Below are positions 34,850-43,503 of a stretch of DNA of 64,000 nucleotides, one piece after another. The notes beneath the pieces were generated by a model, which did no database searches, was not told the DNA's origin, and saw only the letters and a list, made by a program, of their open reading frames with translations. Every line of letters starts with the position of its first letter. Position 1 is the stretch's first letter. Origin of the DNA: Acidimicrobiales bacterium (GTDB lineage: Bacteria > Actinomycetota > Acidimicrobiia > Acidimicrobiales > Iamiaceae); contig DASZTW010000001.1 in the NCBI GenBank assembly GCA_035547835.1, forward strand, positions 186,001 through 250,000. The letters run 5' to 3'. The translations under genes and the position numbers were made by a program.

Positions 34850-35329
34850 TCACATCCGGCTGCCTTTGGCCGACTTCGTCAGCTGCGCGCCGGTGGTGGT
34901 GAGCAAGCACACGACTTTCCGGTCGTGATCCTCGTTCCATCCCCGTGGCGACGGCAAGAGGTACGTGTAAAAGAGCTTGGAGTCGCGGTAGTCGGAGCCC
35001 ACGTAGCCCGAGAACCGGTCGAGGCACGCGGCGTTCGCGTAGTCCTGCAGCGCCGACTGGCCCGGATACGCATCGCCTTTGCCGTAGCTCACGAGCGCGA
35101 ACGACTCCATCGGGTGCTGGTCGCGGCACGGCACCACGCGCACCTTGGCGAAGTCGGCCTTGATCTTCTTGGGGGGCACGACGCAGTCGCCGACCCGTAA
35201 GTCGAACACCGACAAGTTCGTCGGATGCCGGACCTGGCCGTCCTTGCCGCGCGCCACACCCCCCGACGAGCAGCCCACCACCAGGGCCGACACAGCAGCG
35301 AGCGACAGGACGGCGACCCATCGGCTCAC
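34850..35329 (-). CDS. Lipoprotein with Septum_form-like domain in CIS operon
   Basis: 159 residues from GTG 35329, overlapping the upstream stop by four bases (GTGA). A lipoprotein signal is clear: SRWVAVLSLAAVSALVVGC, with the lipobox LVVG-C at residues about 17-21. The mature part resembles the actinobacterial Septum_form domain: FDLRVGDCVV, VRVVPCRDQHPMESFAL, NAACLDRFSGYVG and KVVCLL, with four cysteines that could form two disulphides outside the membrane. It is therefore an exported, membrane-attached protein encoded within an otherwise cytoplasmic machine's operon. Domain assignment is by eye. Confidence 0.75.
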   Translation of the reverse strand: MSRWVAVLSLAAVSALVVGCSSGGVARGKDGQVRHPTNLSVFDLRVGDCVVPPKKIKADFAKVRVVPCRDQHPMESFALVSYGKGDAYPGQSALQDYANAACLDRFSGYVGSDYRDSKLFYTYLLPSPRGWNEDHDRKVVCLLTTTGAQLTKSAKGSRM

Positions 35330-37383
35330 CCCAGACTCCCGATGGCCGGCACGTAGTGGTACAGCGCGAACCCCGCGGCGCCGACGGCCAGCACGAGCGC
35401 CGACACGAGGGCGATCAAGCGACCGGGGTGCGAGGTCCCGGGCGCGGCATCGGTGTCTGCAGTGAAGTCGATCGCGGCCTGGCGCCCGGTCGACTCGGCC
35501 GCTTGGGACCAGGTGACCCACTCCATCCATGCCTCTTCGGCCGCCGGCTCAGCAGCGTCCTCCTCTGCCAGCACCGCCCACTCGGCACGGCGCAGCACTT
35601 CGGTGCGCGCCATGAGCTCGACCTCGTCCGGAAGGTGGGGCGCGGCCTCGACCAGGGTCGCCACGCTCGACCCCGGCGACACCGACGATTCGCGACCGTC
35701 CCACCCGTCCGTTGGCGGACCGCCGAGCGGCCACGGGTCGCGCGACGACTCGAGGCTCGCCACTGGCGCGCCGTGGTGGAAGGTCGCGAGGTCGTCACCC
35801 AACTCTCCGGCCGGGAACGAGGCGCCGCCGAACGGTGCGAACCCGTCTGGCCCGTCGACCCTCTCGAACGGATTGGGCGGTGCGAGCGCCTGGACGTCCT
35901 CGACCGCCACGCACGCGGAATCGGGGTGCCACTCGGTCCAGGCATCGCCGTCCCAGTCAACGAGCTCGTCGCCCGCGTCGCCGGCGACCGGCGACTCTGC
36001 AACAGGGACGTCGATGGGCGCCTCGCCGGTGACCGCCTCGTTCGTGACCACCTCGGCCGAGACCGCGAGAACCTCGCCTGACGCTTGTGCGACGAGGGCC
36101 TCCCAGGCCAGCGCCATCTCGTAGCGCAGCTCCGCCTCGAGCGCCTCGATGCTGATCTCCTGCGCGTCGCCGATGGTGATCCCGGTGTGCTCCACCGTGT
36201 GGTCGATCGCGTCGGCCACCACTCGGTCGATGAGCTGGCCGACTTCGTCGACGTACAAGACCGCAAGCGTCTCCGGCTCGCGCTCGTCGTCCGCCGCAGC
36301 GACCTCTTGCGGGGCGGGATCGGCCGGAGGCGCCGGCGCGTCTTGCGCCGGTTGCGCAGCGGTGGTCGCTGCGACGCCGCTCCCCAGCAGCGGGTTCGGC
36401 GGAGCCACTTCGGGCGGTGGGCCCACCGTGCTCATCGGCGCCGGCTGGCCGACCATCGACGCTCCACCCACGGGGGACTGCGGCACCAGACCCGGACCGG
36501 GCGGCATCGCCGCCGATGCACCGGTCATGCCCGGCCGCGCGCCGTTGAGATCGAACGGTCCCGCACCTGCGCGCACTTCGTACGCGAGCCCGGCCACCAC
36601 CGACTCGAGGCCCGCCAGCCGCGACGCCACGAGCGACTGCTCCACGTTCGCAAGGCGCAGCTCGAGCATCCGGAACCATTCGGGCGCAACGACCGCCGCC
36701 TCGCTCCGTGCGCCCACTGCGGCCCAGCCCCCCACCGGAAGGTTCGCACCGGTCAGGTCACTTGCCGTCGCCGCCGAGGCGCTGCGCGCGCCAAGCGCGT
36801 CGGGCCGCGGCGCGTCGCGCGATTCGGGCTCCGGTGTGCCGCCCCGAACTGCGGACCACATCTCGAGCCGCTGGCGCCACCGTCGCAGCGCGCCGGCAAG
36901 GTTGGCCGAGCCCGCCCCGGACAGGTCCGACGCGGTGTCCGAGTCGGGGAGCCGGAAGGCGAGCTGCCGGTCGTTGCGGGTCATGGCGATCCATCGCAGC
37001 CCCGTGTCCGTGGACGCGATGAGCTCGGCCACCACATGGCCCGGCTCCGGGCAGGCGACGAGCGCACCGATCGCCTCGACGGGATCGGCGAAATCCCGAA
37101 CGGCGCTGGGAACGAGCCCGCCGATCTCATAGCAAGCGGTCGACCACGAGACTTGTCCGATGTCTGGATCCGGCCGAAGGATCTGCGCCAAATCGGTGCG
37201 GTCGCCCATCAACGCGATGCTGACCAATGCCGCGGCCGCGCTTTGCTCCATGGCCGCTCGCTCAGAAGGGGTGGGGCGCGACGCATCGAGACGTGCAGCG
37301 GTGCGGCGAAATGCGAGGCCCGCTGTCGGATCCGCTTTGATCCCACACTCCACGGCCGCTCGCCGAAGCGGACCCAGTGACAT
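35326..37383 (-). CDS. Acidic tail-anchored membrane protein at the head of the CIS operon
   Basis: 685 residues from ATG 37383, with a good GGAGGGGGAA ribosome site. Residues 1-170 form an ordered helical domain (MSLGPLRRAAVECGIKADP; MEQSAAAALVSIALMGDRTDLAQIL in part). The middle (about 175-600) is largely disordered, Pro/Ala/Glu/Asp-rich, with one helical, acidic island (LAVLYVDEVGQLIDRVVADAI, then AEVVTNEAV). One membrane helix lies at about 651-672 (LIALVSALVLAVGAAGFALYHYV) with only a dozen residues after it, so the bulk is cytoplasmic. No family recognised. First gene of the structural operon, coupled to the lipoprotein. A membrane-docking or regulatory role is inference. Confidence 0.72.
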   Translation of the reverse strand: MSLGPLRRAAVECGIKADPTAGLAFRRTAARLDASRPTPSERAAMEQSAAAALVSIALMGDRTDLAQILRPDPDIGQVSWSTACYEIGGLVPSAVRDFADPVEAIGALVACPEPGHVVAELIASTDTGLRWIAMTRNDRQLAFRLPDSDTASDLSGAGSANLAGALRRWRQRLEMWSAVRGGTPEPESRDAPRPDALGARSASAATASDLTGANLPVGGWAAVGARSEAAVVAPEWFRMLELRLANVEQSLVASRLAGLESVVAGLAYEVRAGAGPFDLNGARPGMTGASAAMPPGPGLVPQSPVGGASMVGQPAPMSTVGPPPEVAPPNPLLGSGVAATTAAQPAQDAPAPPADPAPQEVAAADDEREPETLAVLYVDEVGQLIDRVVADAIDHTVEHTGITIGDAQEISIEALEAELRYEMALAWEALVAQASGEVLAVSAEVVTNEAVTGEAPIDVPVAESPVAGDAGDELVDWDGDAWTEWHPDSACVAVEDVQALAPPNPFERVDGPDGFAPFGGASFPAGELGDDLATFHHGAPVASLESSRDPWPLGGPPTDGWDGRESSVSPGSSVATLVEAAPHLPDEVELMARTEVLRRAEWAVLAEEDAAEPAAEEAWMEWVTWSQAAESTGRQAAIDFTADTDAAPGTSHPGRLIALVSALVLAVGAAGFALYHYVPAIGSLG

Positions 37384-37652
37384 TTCCCCCTCCTACATCT
37401 GAGATGCCGCGCGACACGCGAACATTCGCTGTCGAGCATGCCCGCCCTCGCCCACTCCCAGATGTGGTCGTCGCCCGCATTGCTTGCCCGGCACGTCAAT
37501 TGTGCAGGCACCTCGCACACCGCGCAAGAGCAGGGTGCTACGGACTACGAAGGATTCACGAAGTCGTCACGGCTCTAGATGGTTCTCAACCCTTGTCGGT
37601 CAATTCGGCCGCGAAACCTCAACGCCGCGCGTAGCAGGTGGGATGCCCAGCG
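37384..37652 (-). other. 269-base upstream region of the CIS structural operon
   Basis: No gene is seen on either strand. This region must carry the start signals of the long operon if it is separate from the DUF4157 block. A TTGACC is present on the minus strand (37598-37603), but its -10 partner is poor. It is slightly more AT-rich than the flanking coding DNA. Read-through from the upstream block remains possible. Confidence 0.35.
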
Positions 37653-38240
37653 CTACGAACGGGAGGCGACCGAGATGCCGACCTCGGGCGATCGCAAGAT
37701 CAAATCGCGAGGTTCCCCGCCCACCAATAGCGACAAAGGTAGCAAGACGCGCAACGTGTACTTGCCTTCGGTCAGCGGGCCGGCCTTGTCATCATCCCGT
37801 CCGGTTCGCTGTTCGACTGCCAGCCGATAGACGAGCGAGTCTCCGGGAGCGAGCTGGATCTCGTCGTCCTCGATGGCCACGCCAGGGTCGACCGCTTCGC
37901 CCGCCACTTCGACCCCATCGACCGCCAAGTACGACCGGCGCGCGGATCGGGACGGCGAGGTCCCCTCGATCTTGGCTTCGCGAACGGGCCGATCGACTGC
38001 CACGGGCCAATCGTCAGCGTCCGACAACGAGTAGGTCAGCCCTTCATAGGGGTTCGAGACGAACACGACGTCGCCGGCGGTGTCATTGGAGAGCCGCAGC
38101 GTGAACGTGAGGCGCGGCGGGGTTGCACGGCTCACCGGCTCATAGTCGAGTTGCGCGCTTGGCGCACCCATGGTGTCTTGCGGCGGGTCCTCGGCGATGG
38201 GCTCGAGGAGGACCGTGTGCGGTCCGGCCGGGTCGGCCAT
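37653..38240 (-). CDS. Unknown beta-rich partner of the DUF4157 protein
   Basis: 195 residues from ATG 38240, which overlaps the stop of the DUF4157 gene (TGATG), so the two are translationally coupled. A nine-codon longer start is possible but would sit inside the upstream gene. The protein is beta-rich and acidic: RLTFTLRLSNDTAGDVVFVSNPYEGLTYSLSD (in parts, LTFTLRLSN and GLTYSLSD), a central LAPGDSLVYRLAV and a final YTLRVLLPLSLLV. The pattern resembles BsuPI/Ig-like accessory or inhibitor domains, but I cannot name a family. Position suggests an immunity protein, inhibitor or loading factor for the neighbouring protease-like cargo (inference). Confidence 0.65.
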   Translation of the reverse strand: MADPAGPHTVLLEPIAEDPPQDTMGAPSAQLDYEPVSRATPPRLTFTLRLSNDTAGDVVFVSNPYEGLTYSLSDADDWPVAVDRPVREAKIEGTSPSRSARRSYLAVDGVEVAGEAVDPGVAIEDDEIQLAPGDSLVYRLAVEQRTGRDDDKAGPLTEGKYTLRVLLPLSLLVGGEPRDLILRSPEVGISVASRS

Positions 38241-39949
38241 CAGCCAGTCCAGCCTTTCGGCCACCACTCGCTGAGCCCGGCACTCGAGCGATCCTGGTTG
38301 AGCTTGCGGATCATCGGGTCGACCACGCCGTGCTCTGCGGCAGGCGTCAGCGCCGCGTGGTCGTCCTTGATGAGCTGGACGTACTTGGCGTCCCAGATCT
38401 CGCGAGCTTCCTTGCAGACCTTCTTGTACGCCGCCGACTTCATGATGGCTCTCACCGCGTCGCCCGCGGTGTTGACCTTCTTGCTTTGCTTGACTTGGAG
38501 CTTGGCGAATTCCTGCTGGAGCTGGGGTGCCACTGCTGCCAGCGCCGGCGACACACGTGACTCATGCACGCTCTCGTGCGCGTCGACGGCTCGCACCATG
38601 TACCACTTGCCCCGGTAATCGCCCAGCTTCCAGAGATCCCAGATCTGATCGGAGAACTTGTCGTCGTTGCGCTCGGCTTTGCTGACCTCCTTGCAGCCCT
38701 TGACCAGCGAGACGATCTTTCCGTAGTTGCCCTGGAAGTGCGTGGCCTGGAACTTCCACGTGTCGCCCACCAGCGACGCGCTCAAGGTGGGGCCCACTGT
38801 CTCGGTGTCCACGCACCCCCAGGCGCCCTTGGCGGTGTTCTTCGTGTTCGGGCCCGGCGCTTGGCGTACCACCGCGGTGGTCGCGGCGACGTTCTGCGGC
38901 GCCGGCTGCGGTGGAGCGACCTGAGGCCCCGCGTTCTGCGGGGCGTTCTGCGGCGCGTTCTGCGGGGCGTTGTTCTGCGGCGCGTTCTGCGGGCCGTTGT
39001 TCTGCGGGGCGTTCTGCGGGGCGTTGTTCTGCGGGCCGTTGTTGCCGCGGTGCCCGCCAGGGCGGAACACCGCCCCGCCGCCCTGGGGACGCGTCCCCGA
39101 CGGGGGTGTCCAGGTACCGTCGCGCCGCACAACAGCCGCGCCCTTGAGCTTGGCGCTGCTGGTCACCTTGCCCTTGCCCGGCCGCTCGGACCCCTGCTTC
39201 TCCTCACGCTCGGCCGGGACATCGATCTTCGGGTTCGAGTTGTGGGCGACCTGCTTGTAGTCGTCGGCCGACTTCCGCTGCAGCACCCGGTGCGCGGCGG
39301 CACCCTGTTGCACGACGTGCGTGAGCTCGTGCGCCAAGAGGCCGGCGCCGGAGGCGCTCGACGCGTCGGGGACGTTGCCGCGGAAGAAGATGTCGGAACC
39401 CAACGTGAACGCTTTGGCGCCGAGCTCGCGCGAGAGGGCCTCGGACCGGCCGCCGCTGTGCACGCGCACCTGGCTGAAGTCGGCACCGAACGCATCTTCC
39501 ATCCCCCGCCGGACGGTCGGCGACAGGGGCGAGCCACTGCGTCGCTCGCGATCGAGCACCGCTTCGGTCTCGGGCGAGACACTCCCACCTGCCGGTCCCA
39601 TCTGCGTGGCCGCGCCCTCACCTCGCCGACGAACCGTCGCGGCGACCGGCGCGTCGGCGCCGACCGCGGCACCGCCGCCCCGGTTGCCGGAGAACAACCG
39701 ACTGACGACTTGGTGCGCCATCTGGTCGGCCTCGCGCTCGAGCGGGTCGTCAGACCGCCCGACCTCCAATGCGGGTTGGGCGGCGAGCAGCGAGTTGACC
39801 GCCCGGTTACCCGCACTTCGCTGCAGCGCGCGCAGCGGCGCGCGGCGGGAACCTTCCGTTGCTGCGGTGGTCGAGGCCGCTTCAGCGTCCATCGAGGCCA
39901 CCTGCCGCTCCACCGCTGGCGCTTTGGCCGGCTTGCGCTCCTCACCCAT
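38240..39949 (-). CDS. DUF4157 eCIS cargo candidate with a second HEXXH motif
   Basis: 569 residues from ATG 39949. Residues about 40-75 contain ALQRSAGNRAV, a signature of eCIS-linked DUF4157 proteins, followed by DDPLEREADQMA. The DUF4157 domain lies at about 140-215: FGADFSQVRVHSGG, then GLLAHELTHVVQQG with HELTH at 207-211. A disordered Asn/Pro/Gln/Ala repeat (PQNAPQNN type, about 300-350) links to a C-terminal domain (about 375-569). That domain carries its own HESVH at 458-462, preceded by WYMVRAVDA, which looks like a second metalloprotease motif. DUF4157 is known to be enriched among eCIS-associated genes and proposed to mark or process toxins. Cargo status and activity are inference. 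Confidence 0.85.
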   Translation of the reverse strand: MGEERKPAKAPAVERQVASMDAEAASTTAATEGSRRAPLRALQRSAGNRAVNSLLAAQPALEVGRSDDPLEREADQMAHQVVSRLFSGNRGGGAAVGADAPVAATVRRRGEGAATQMGPAGGSVSPETEAVLDRERRSGSPLSPTVRRGMEDAFGADFSQVRVHSGGRSEALSRELGAKAFTLGSDIFFRGNVPDASSASGAGLLAHELTHVVQQGAAAHRVLQRKSADDYKQVAHNSNPKIDVPAEREEKQGSERPGKGKVTSSAKLKGAAVVRRDGTWTPPSGTRPQGGGAVFRPGGHRGNNGPQNNAPQNAPQNNGPQNAPQNNAPQNAPQNAPQNAGPQVAPPQPAPQNVAATTAVVRQAPGPNTKNTAKGAWGCVDTETVGPTLSASLVGDTWKFQATHFQGNYGKIVSLVKGCKEVSKAERNDDKFSDQIWDLWKLGDYRGKWYMVRAVDAHESVHESRVSPALAAVAPQLQQEFAKLQVKQSKKVNTAGDAVRAIMKSAAYKKVCKEAREIWDAKYVQLIKDDHAALTPAAEHGVVDPMIRKLNQDRSSAGLSEWWPKGWTG

Positions 39950-40011
39950 GCGACCACCCCTCGTAGTTCCTGTTGCGAGAGTACGCAGGACCCGCGGTGG
40001 CGTCAACGCAC

Positions 40012-41442
40012 CGACGTGCCTCACGCATTGTGAGCGCGTGGGGTGGGCTGGTGCCTCACACACTTTGAGCGCAATGATCCCCGGTTCGGGGAGAAGGCTT
40101 GCCTGTTCATGGAAGGCAAGATCGACATGGCTGCTCGACGGCAGGTCACGAACAAGCTGCGCGACGCGTACCGCAAGGGTTCCAAGGCCGATCGGAGCCA
40201 GATCCTGGACCGGGTCGTGGCCACGACCGGGATGGGCCGCTCCACCGCCCGACGGATGCTGACAGGCCCAAAGCTGCCCAACCCGAAAGACCAGATCGAC
40301 CGCCGCAGCGTCAAGGCCCGGTCCTACAGCGACGACGCCCGGCTGCTGTTGGAGCACGTGTGGCTGCTGATGGGGATGCCGTGCGGGAAGTACTTGGTGG
40401 TGATGCGCGATCTGTGGCTGCCGCTACTCGACGCGGCGGGGGACCTGGACAAGCCGTTCGCAACCGACGTAGCCCGCCAAGAGCTGGGCCGCATGAGCGC
40501 GGCGACGGTTGACCGGTACCTGGGGCCTGCACGGCACCGGATGCGTCTCAAGGGGCTCTCGACGACCAAGGCGTCACCGTTACTACGCAACTCGATCAAG
40601 ATCCGCACCGTGGGCGACGAGCGCGATACCCGCCCCGGCGCGATCGAAGCAGACACCGTCGCGCACTGCGGGCCCACCTTCGTCGGCGAGTTCGCACGCA
40701 CCCTGACCATGACCGACATGCCCACCGGCTGGACCGAGACCGCCTCCATCCGCAACAACGCGTCGAAATGGATCCTCGAAGCAGTCGAGGAACTGCAGGG
40801 CACCTTCCCGTTCCCGCTGGTCAGCTTCGACTCCGACAACGGCTCGGAGTTCATCAACCACGACGTCGCAGCATGGCTCCAAGACCGAGACATCGAACAG
40901 ACCAGGTCGCGTCCCTACCGCAAGAACGACCAAGCCGCCGTGGAGTCCAAGAACAACCACGTCGTGCGCAAACACGCCTTCTACTGGCGCTACGACACCC
41001 CGACGAACTCGACCTCCTCAACAAGCTATGGCCACTCGTGTCACTGCGACTGAACTTCTTCACCCCCACCCGCAAGCCCATCGACTACGTCACCACTGCC
41101 AACGGTCGCCGCCGACGCGTCTACGACAACCCCAAGACGCCCTGGCAGCGCGTCCAAGACGCCAAGATCCTCACCCGAGCCCAGACCAACACCGCCTCCA
41201 AACGTGTTGCCGGCGTGAACCCCGCCGACCTGACCCGCCAGATCACCGCGATCCAAACCCAACTCTGCGAACACGCCCGAGCCAAGACCGAGACACTCAC
41301 CGACAAGCGCGCCCTTGACCTGGAATCCTTACAACCATCAATCAACCGATTGACCAAAACCCGATGACGCAAGCCCCCACGCGCTCAACCCCCGTGAGGC
41401 ACCACCACCCCCCACACGCTCACTTCTCAATGAGGCACCTCG
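40012..41442 (+). mobile_element. IS481-like insertion sequence, 1431 bp, with 5-bp target duplication
   Basis: Ends are imperfect inverted repeats of about 60 bases: left 40012-40072 begins CGACGTGCCTCA, right 41381-41442 read inward begins CGAGGTGCCTCA. Each end contains a second internal GTGCCTCAC copy about 35 bases in. CGCAC is duplicated directly outside both ends (40007-40011 and 41443-41447), which proves transposition into this site. The element lies between the divergent DUF4157 and AAA+ genes and so separates both from whatever shared promoter region existed. It carries one transposase, split by a frameshift. Confidence 0.88.
40109..41367 (+). pseudogene. IS481-like DDE transposase/integrase, frameshifted
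   Basis: From ATG 40109 (MEGKIDMAARRQVTNKL) the first frame stops at 41053; the matching C-terminal part continues in another frame to 41367. The N-terminal HTH is visible (SQILDRVVATTGMGRSTARRM). The rve core keeps all three acidic positions: IEADTVAHCG, FDSDNGSEF and AVESKNN. The break is near the C-run at 40998-41001, where one base is missing relative to a continuous DTP(D/E)ELDLLNKLWPLVSLRLN. Either the element is dead, or it makes the full protein by minus-one slippage on the C-run. An upstream in-frame start at 40043 is possible. Confidence 0.82.
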
Positions 41443-41519
41443 CGCACGCGCGGACGGTGATCGGGCGGCCCATCGAGGGCGGGGCGACAGCGACCGACCA
41501 CCAGCGCGATGATCGGGCG

Positions 41520-43487
41520 GTGAGCCGTCGGGCTGATGGGCAGCGGGCGCCTCGGGCCACCAAGAGCCGAGACGACGTCGAGAGGGCAACGCCGTCGTGG
41601 ACGGACCTCCCCGACGCGCTCCTCCAACATGCGGCGACTTCCTCGGGCGGGGCCGTCGACGCGCTCGCTGGGCTTCGGATCCTCGACGACGAGGCGGCGC
41701 GTCTGGTGCAGGAGCTGGCCGTTCCGCCGCTCGAGCCGGCCGACGACTACTCGGAGGCGGTCGAAGCGGCGCGCCGCTCGTTCGCCGAGTGCCTCGACGG
41801 GCCCGGGCAGTTCGCCGAGATCGTCCGGCGTGCCGATCTCGACCCGATCGAGGCCGAGGTGTTCGCGCTGGTGTGCGCGATCGAGCTCGACCGGCGCCGC
41901 CAGCGGCTCGTCGCCTACGTGCAAGACGACGTCACCAAGATCCGTCCCACCCTCCAACTGGTCGCCGCAGTGGGTGGGGCGCCAGCGGTGCAGGCCCTGG
42001 CGGAGGACCGGGCGCTGCGTCGAGCCGCGCTGATCGTCGTCGGCGGCGACGCGCCGTGGTCGTCGCTCGAAGTGCGGGTGCCGCCGGCGGTCACGTGGGC
42101 GTTGGTCGGCGATGTCTCCCTCGACCCCGCGCTCGGCCCTGACGCGCACGTCCTCGCGGTGCCATCCGACCACCCGGACCGCTCCCCGGTACCGCTCGCG
42201 GTGATCGCCGGCGCCGACCGCACCCGCCGCCTCCAGACCGGGGTGCTGGTGTCGGAGTCTGACCTCGTGCTCGTCCTCGACGCGCCGGCCGACGCGGCCG
42301 GGTGGGAAGCCGCCGTCCGGTTCGCGACGCTCCACGGCCTCGGCCTCATCGTCGAGGTGGGCGACGAGCTGATGCCCGTCGGTCGACACTCGATCGAACG
42401 GGCCACCCACTTGTCGTGGTGCATCGCATCGCGCGTCGAGCTGCCGGTCGAGTCGCTGCCGGACCGGCCGTGGCAGGAGCCGGCCGTGGGCCCGGCGCTC
42501 GCGACCAGCGAGGAAGTCGACGCGGTGAGCGGCGGAGGCCTGGGCAGCGGCCATCGGCTCACTGCGGACCAGCTCCGCCAGCTCGATCGGCTCGGCGCGG
42601 TGGTCGACGGCGACCTCCCTGCTGCGATCCGACGGCTGAGCGCCGGTCCGCTCGAACAGCTCGCGCGCCGGGTGCGGCCCACCCGTGAGCGCCACGACCT
42701 CGTGCTCACGCCGGATCAGGACGCGCAGCTCGATGAGCTCCTGTCGCGCTTTCGCGGCCGCGACATCGTGCACGGGCAATGGGGGCTACCAGCGGTGCCG
42801 TCGGCGGGTGTCGTCGCGCTGTTCTCGGGCCCGTCCGGGACCGGCAAGACCACGGCTGCCGAGATCGTGGCGGGCACGCTCGGCCTCGACCTGTTCGTGG
42901 TCAACTTGGCGAGCGTCGTCAGCAAGTACATCGGCGAGACAGAAAAGAACCTCGAGCGGATCTTCGAGGCGGCCGCAGCCGGCGACCACGTGCTGCTGTT
43001 CGACGAAGCCGACGCGCTCTTCGGGCGACGCACCGAGGTGAGCGACGCGCACGACCGCTATGCGAACGTCGAGGTCGCCTACCTGCTCCAGCGGCTCGAG
43101 ACGTTCGAGGGGCTGCTCGTGCTGACGACGAACTTGCAGCGCAACGTCGACGCGGCGTTCCTGCGCCGGATCCACGTGGCCATCGACTTCCCGTTGCCGC
43201 CACCGGAGATGCGGGCCAAGATCTGGCAACGCTGGCTCGAGGTCGGCGCGCCCATCGGCGATGACGTCGACACCGAGTTCCTCGCCAAGCGGTTCGAGCT
43301 CGCGGGCGGCGCCATCTCCAACGTCGTGATGGCGGCAGCGTTCGTGACCGCGGAGTCCGGCGGCACGATCACCATGGCCACGTTGATCCGCGCGCTGCGG
43401 CGCGAGTTCCAAAAGCAAGGCCGGCTGTGCACCGAGGCCGACTTCGGCCCCTACTTCGGACTGGTGTCCGGCAAGACGTCTCGCTGA
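41520..43487 (+). CDS. CIS AAA+ ATPase (Afp15/Pvc15-like)
   Basis: About 655 residues if started at GTG 41520; GTG 41457 is an alternative, and the open frame continues upstream into the IS, so the true start is uncertain and may have been affected by the insertion. The first 400 residues form the family's helical/beta N-terminal domain (RADLDPIEAEVFALVCAIELDRR). The AAA+ core has Walker A GPSGTGKTT at about 437-445, Walker B LLFDEAD at about 493-499, sensor LVLTTN near 530 and a RRI arginine-finger region near 547. Afp15/Pvc15 ATPases are required for CIS assembly or cargo handling. Convergent with the glucosaminidase gene, 16 bases apart. Confidence 0.9.
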   Translation: MSRRADGQRAPRATKSRDDVERATPSWTDLPDALLQHAATSSGGAVDALAGLRILDDEAARLVQELAVPPLEPADDYSEAVEAARRSFAECLDGPGQFAEIVRRADLDPIEAEVFALVCAIELDRRRQRLVAYVQDDVTKIRPTLQLVAAVGGAPAVQALAEDRALRRAALIVVGGDAPWSSLEVRVPPAVTWALVGDVSLDPALGPDAHVLAVPSDHPDRSPVPLAVIAGADRTRRLQTGVLVSESDLVLVLDAPADAAGWEAAVRFATLHGLGLIVEVGDELMPVGRHSIERATHLSWCIASRVELPVESLPDRPWQEPAVGPALATSEEVDAVSGGGLGSGHRLTADQLRQLDRLGAVVDGDLPAAIRRLSAGPLEQLARRVRPTRERHDLVLTPDQDAQLDELLSRFRGRDIVHGQWGLPAVPSAGVVALFSGPSGTGKTTAAEIVAGTLGLDLFVVNLASVVSKYIGETEKNLERIFEAAAAGDHVLLFDEADALFGRRTEVSDAHDRYANVEVAYLLQRLETFEGLLVLTTNLQRNVDAAFLRRIHVAIDFPLPPPEMRAKIWQRWLEVGAPIGDDVDTEFLAKRFELAGGAISNVVMAAAFVTAESGGTITMATLIRALRREFQKQGRLCTEADFGPYFGLVSGKTSR

Positions 43488-43503
43488 CGATCGGGCGTCG
43501 ACC

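Noticed and set aside
41364-41519. ATG 41364 or 41430 as the start of the AAA+ ATPase
   Set aside because: Both lie inside the insertion sequence (ending at 41442), so they cannot be the native start; they could only be used if the IS created a fusion.
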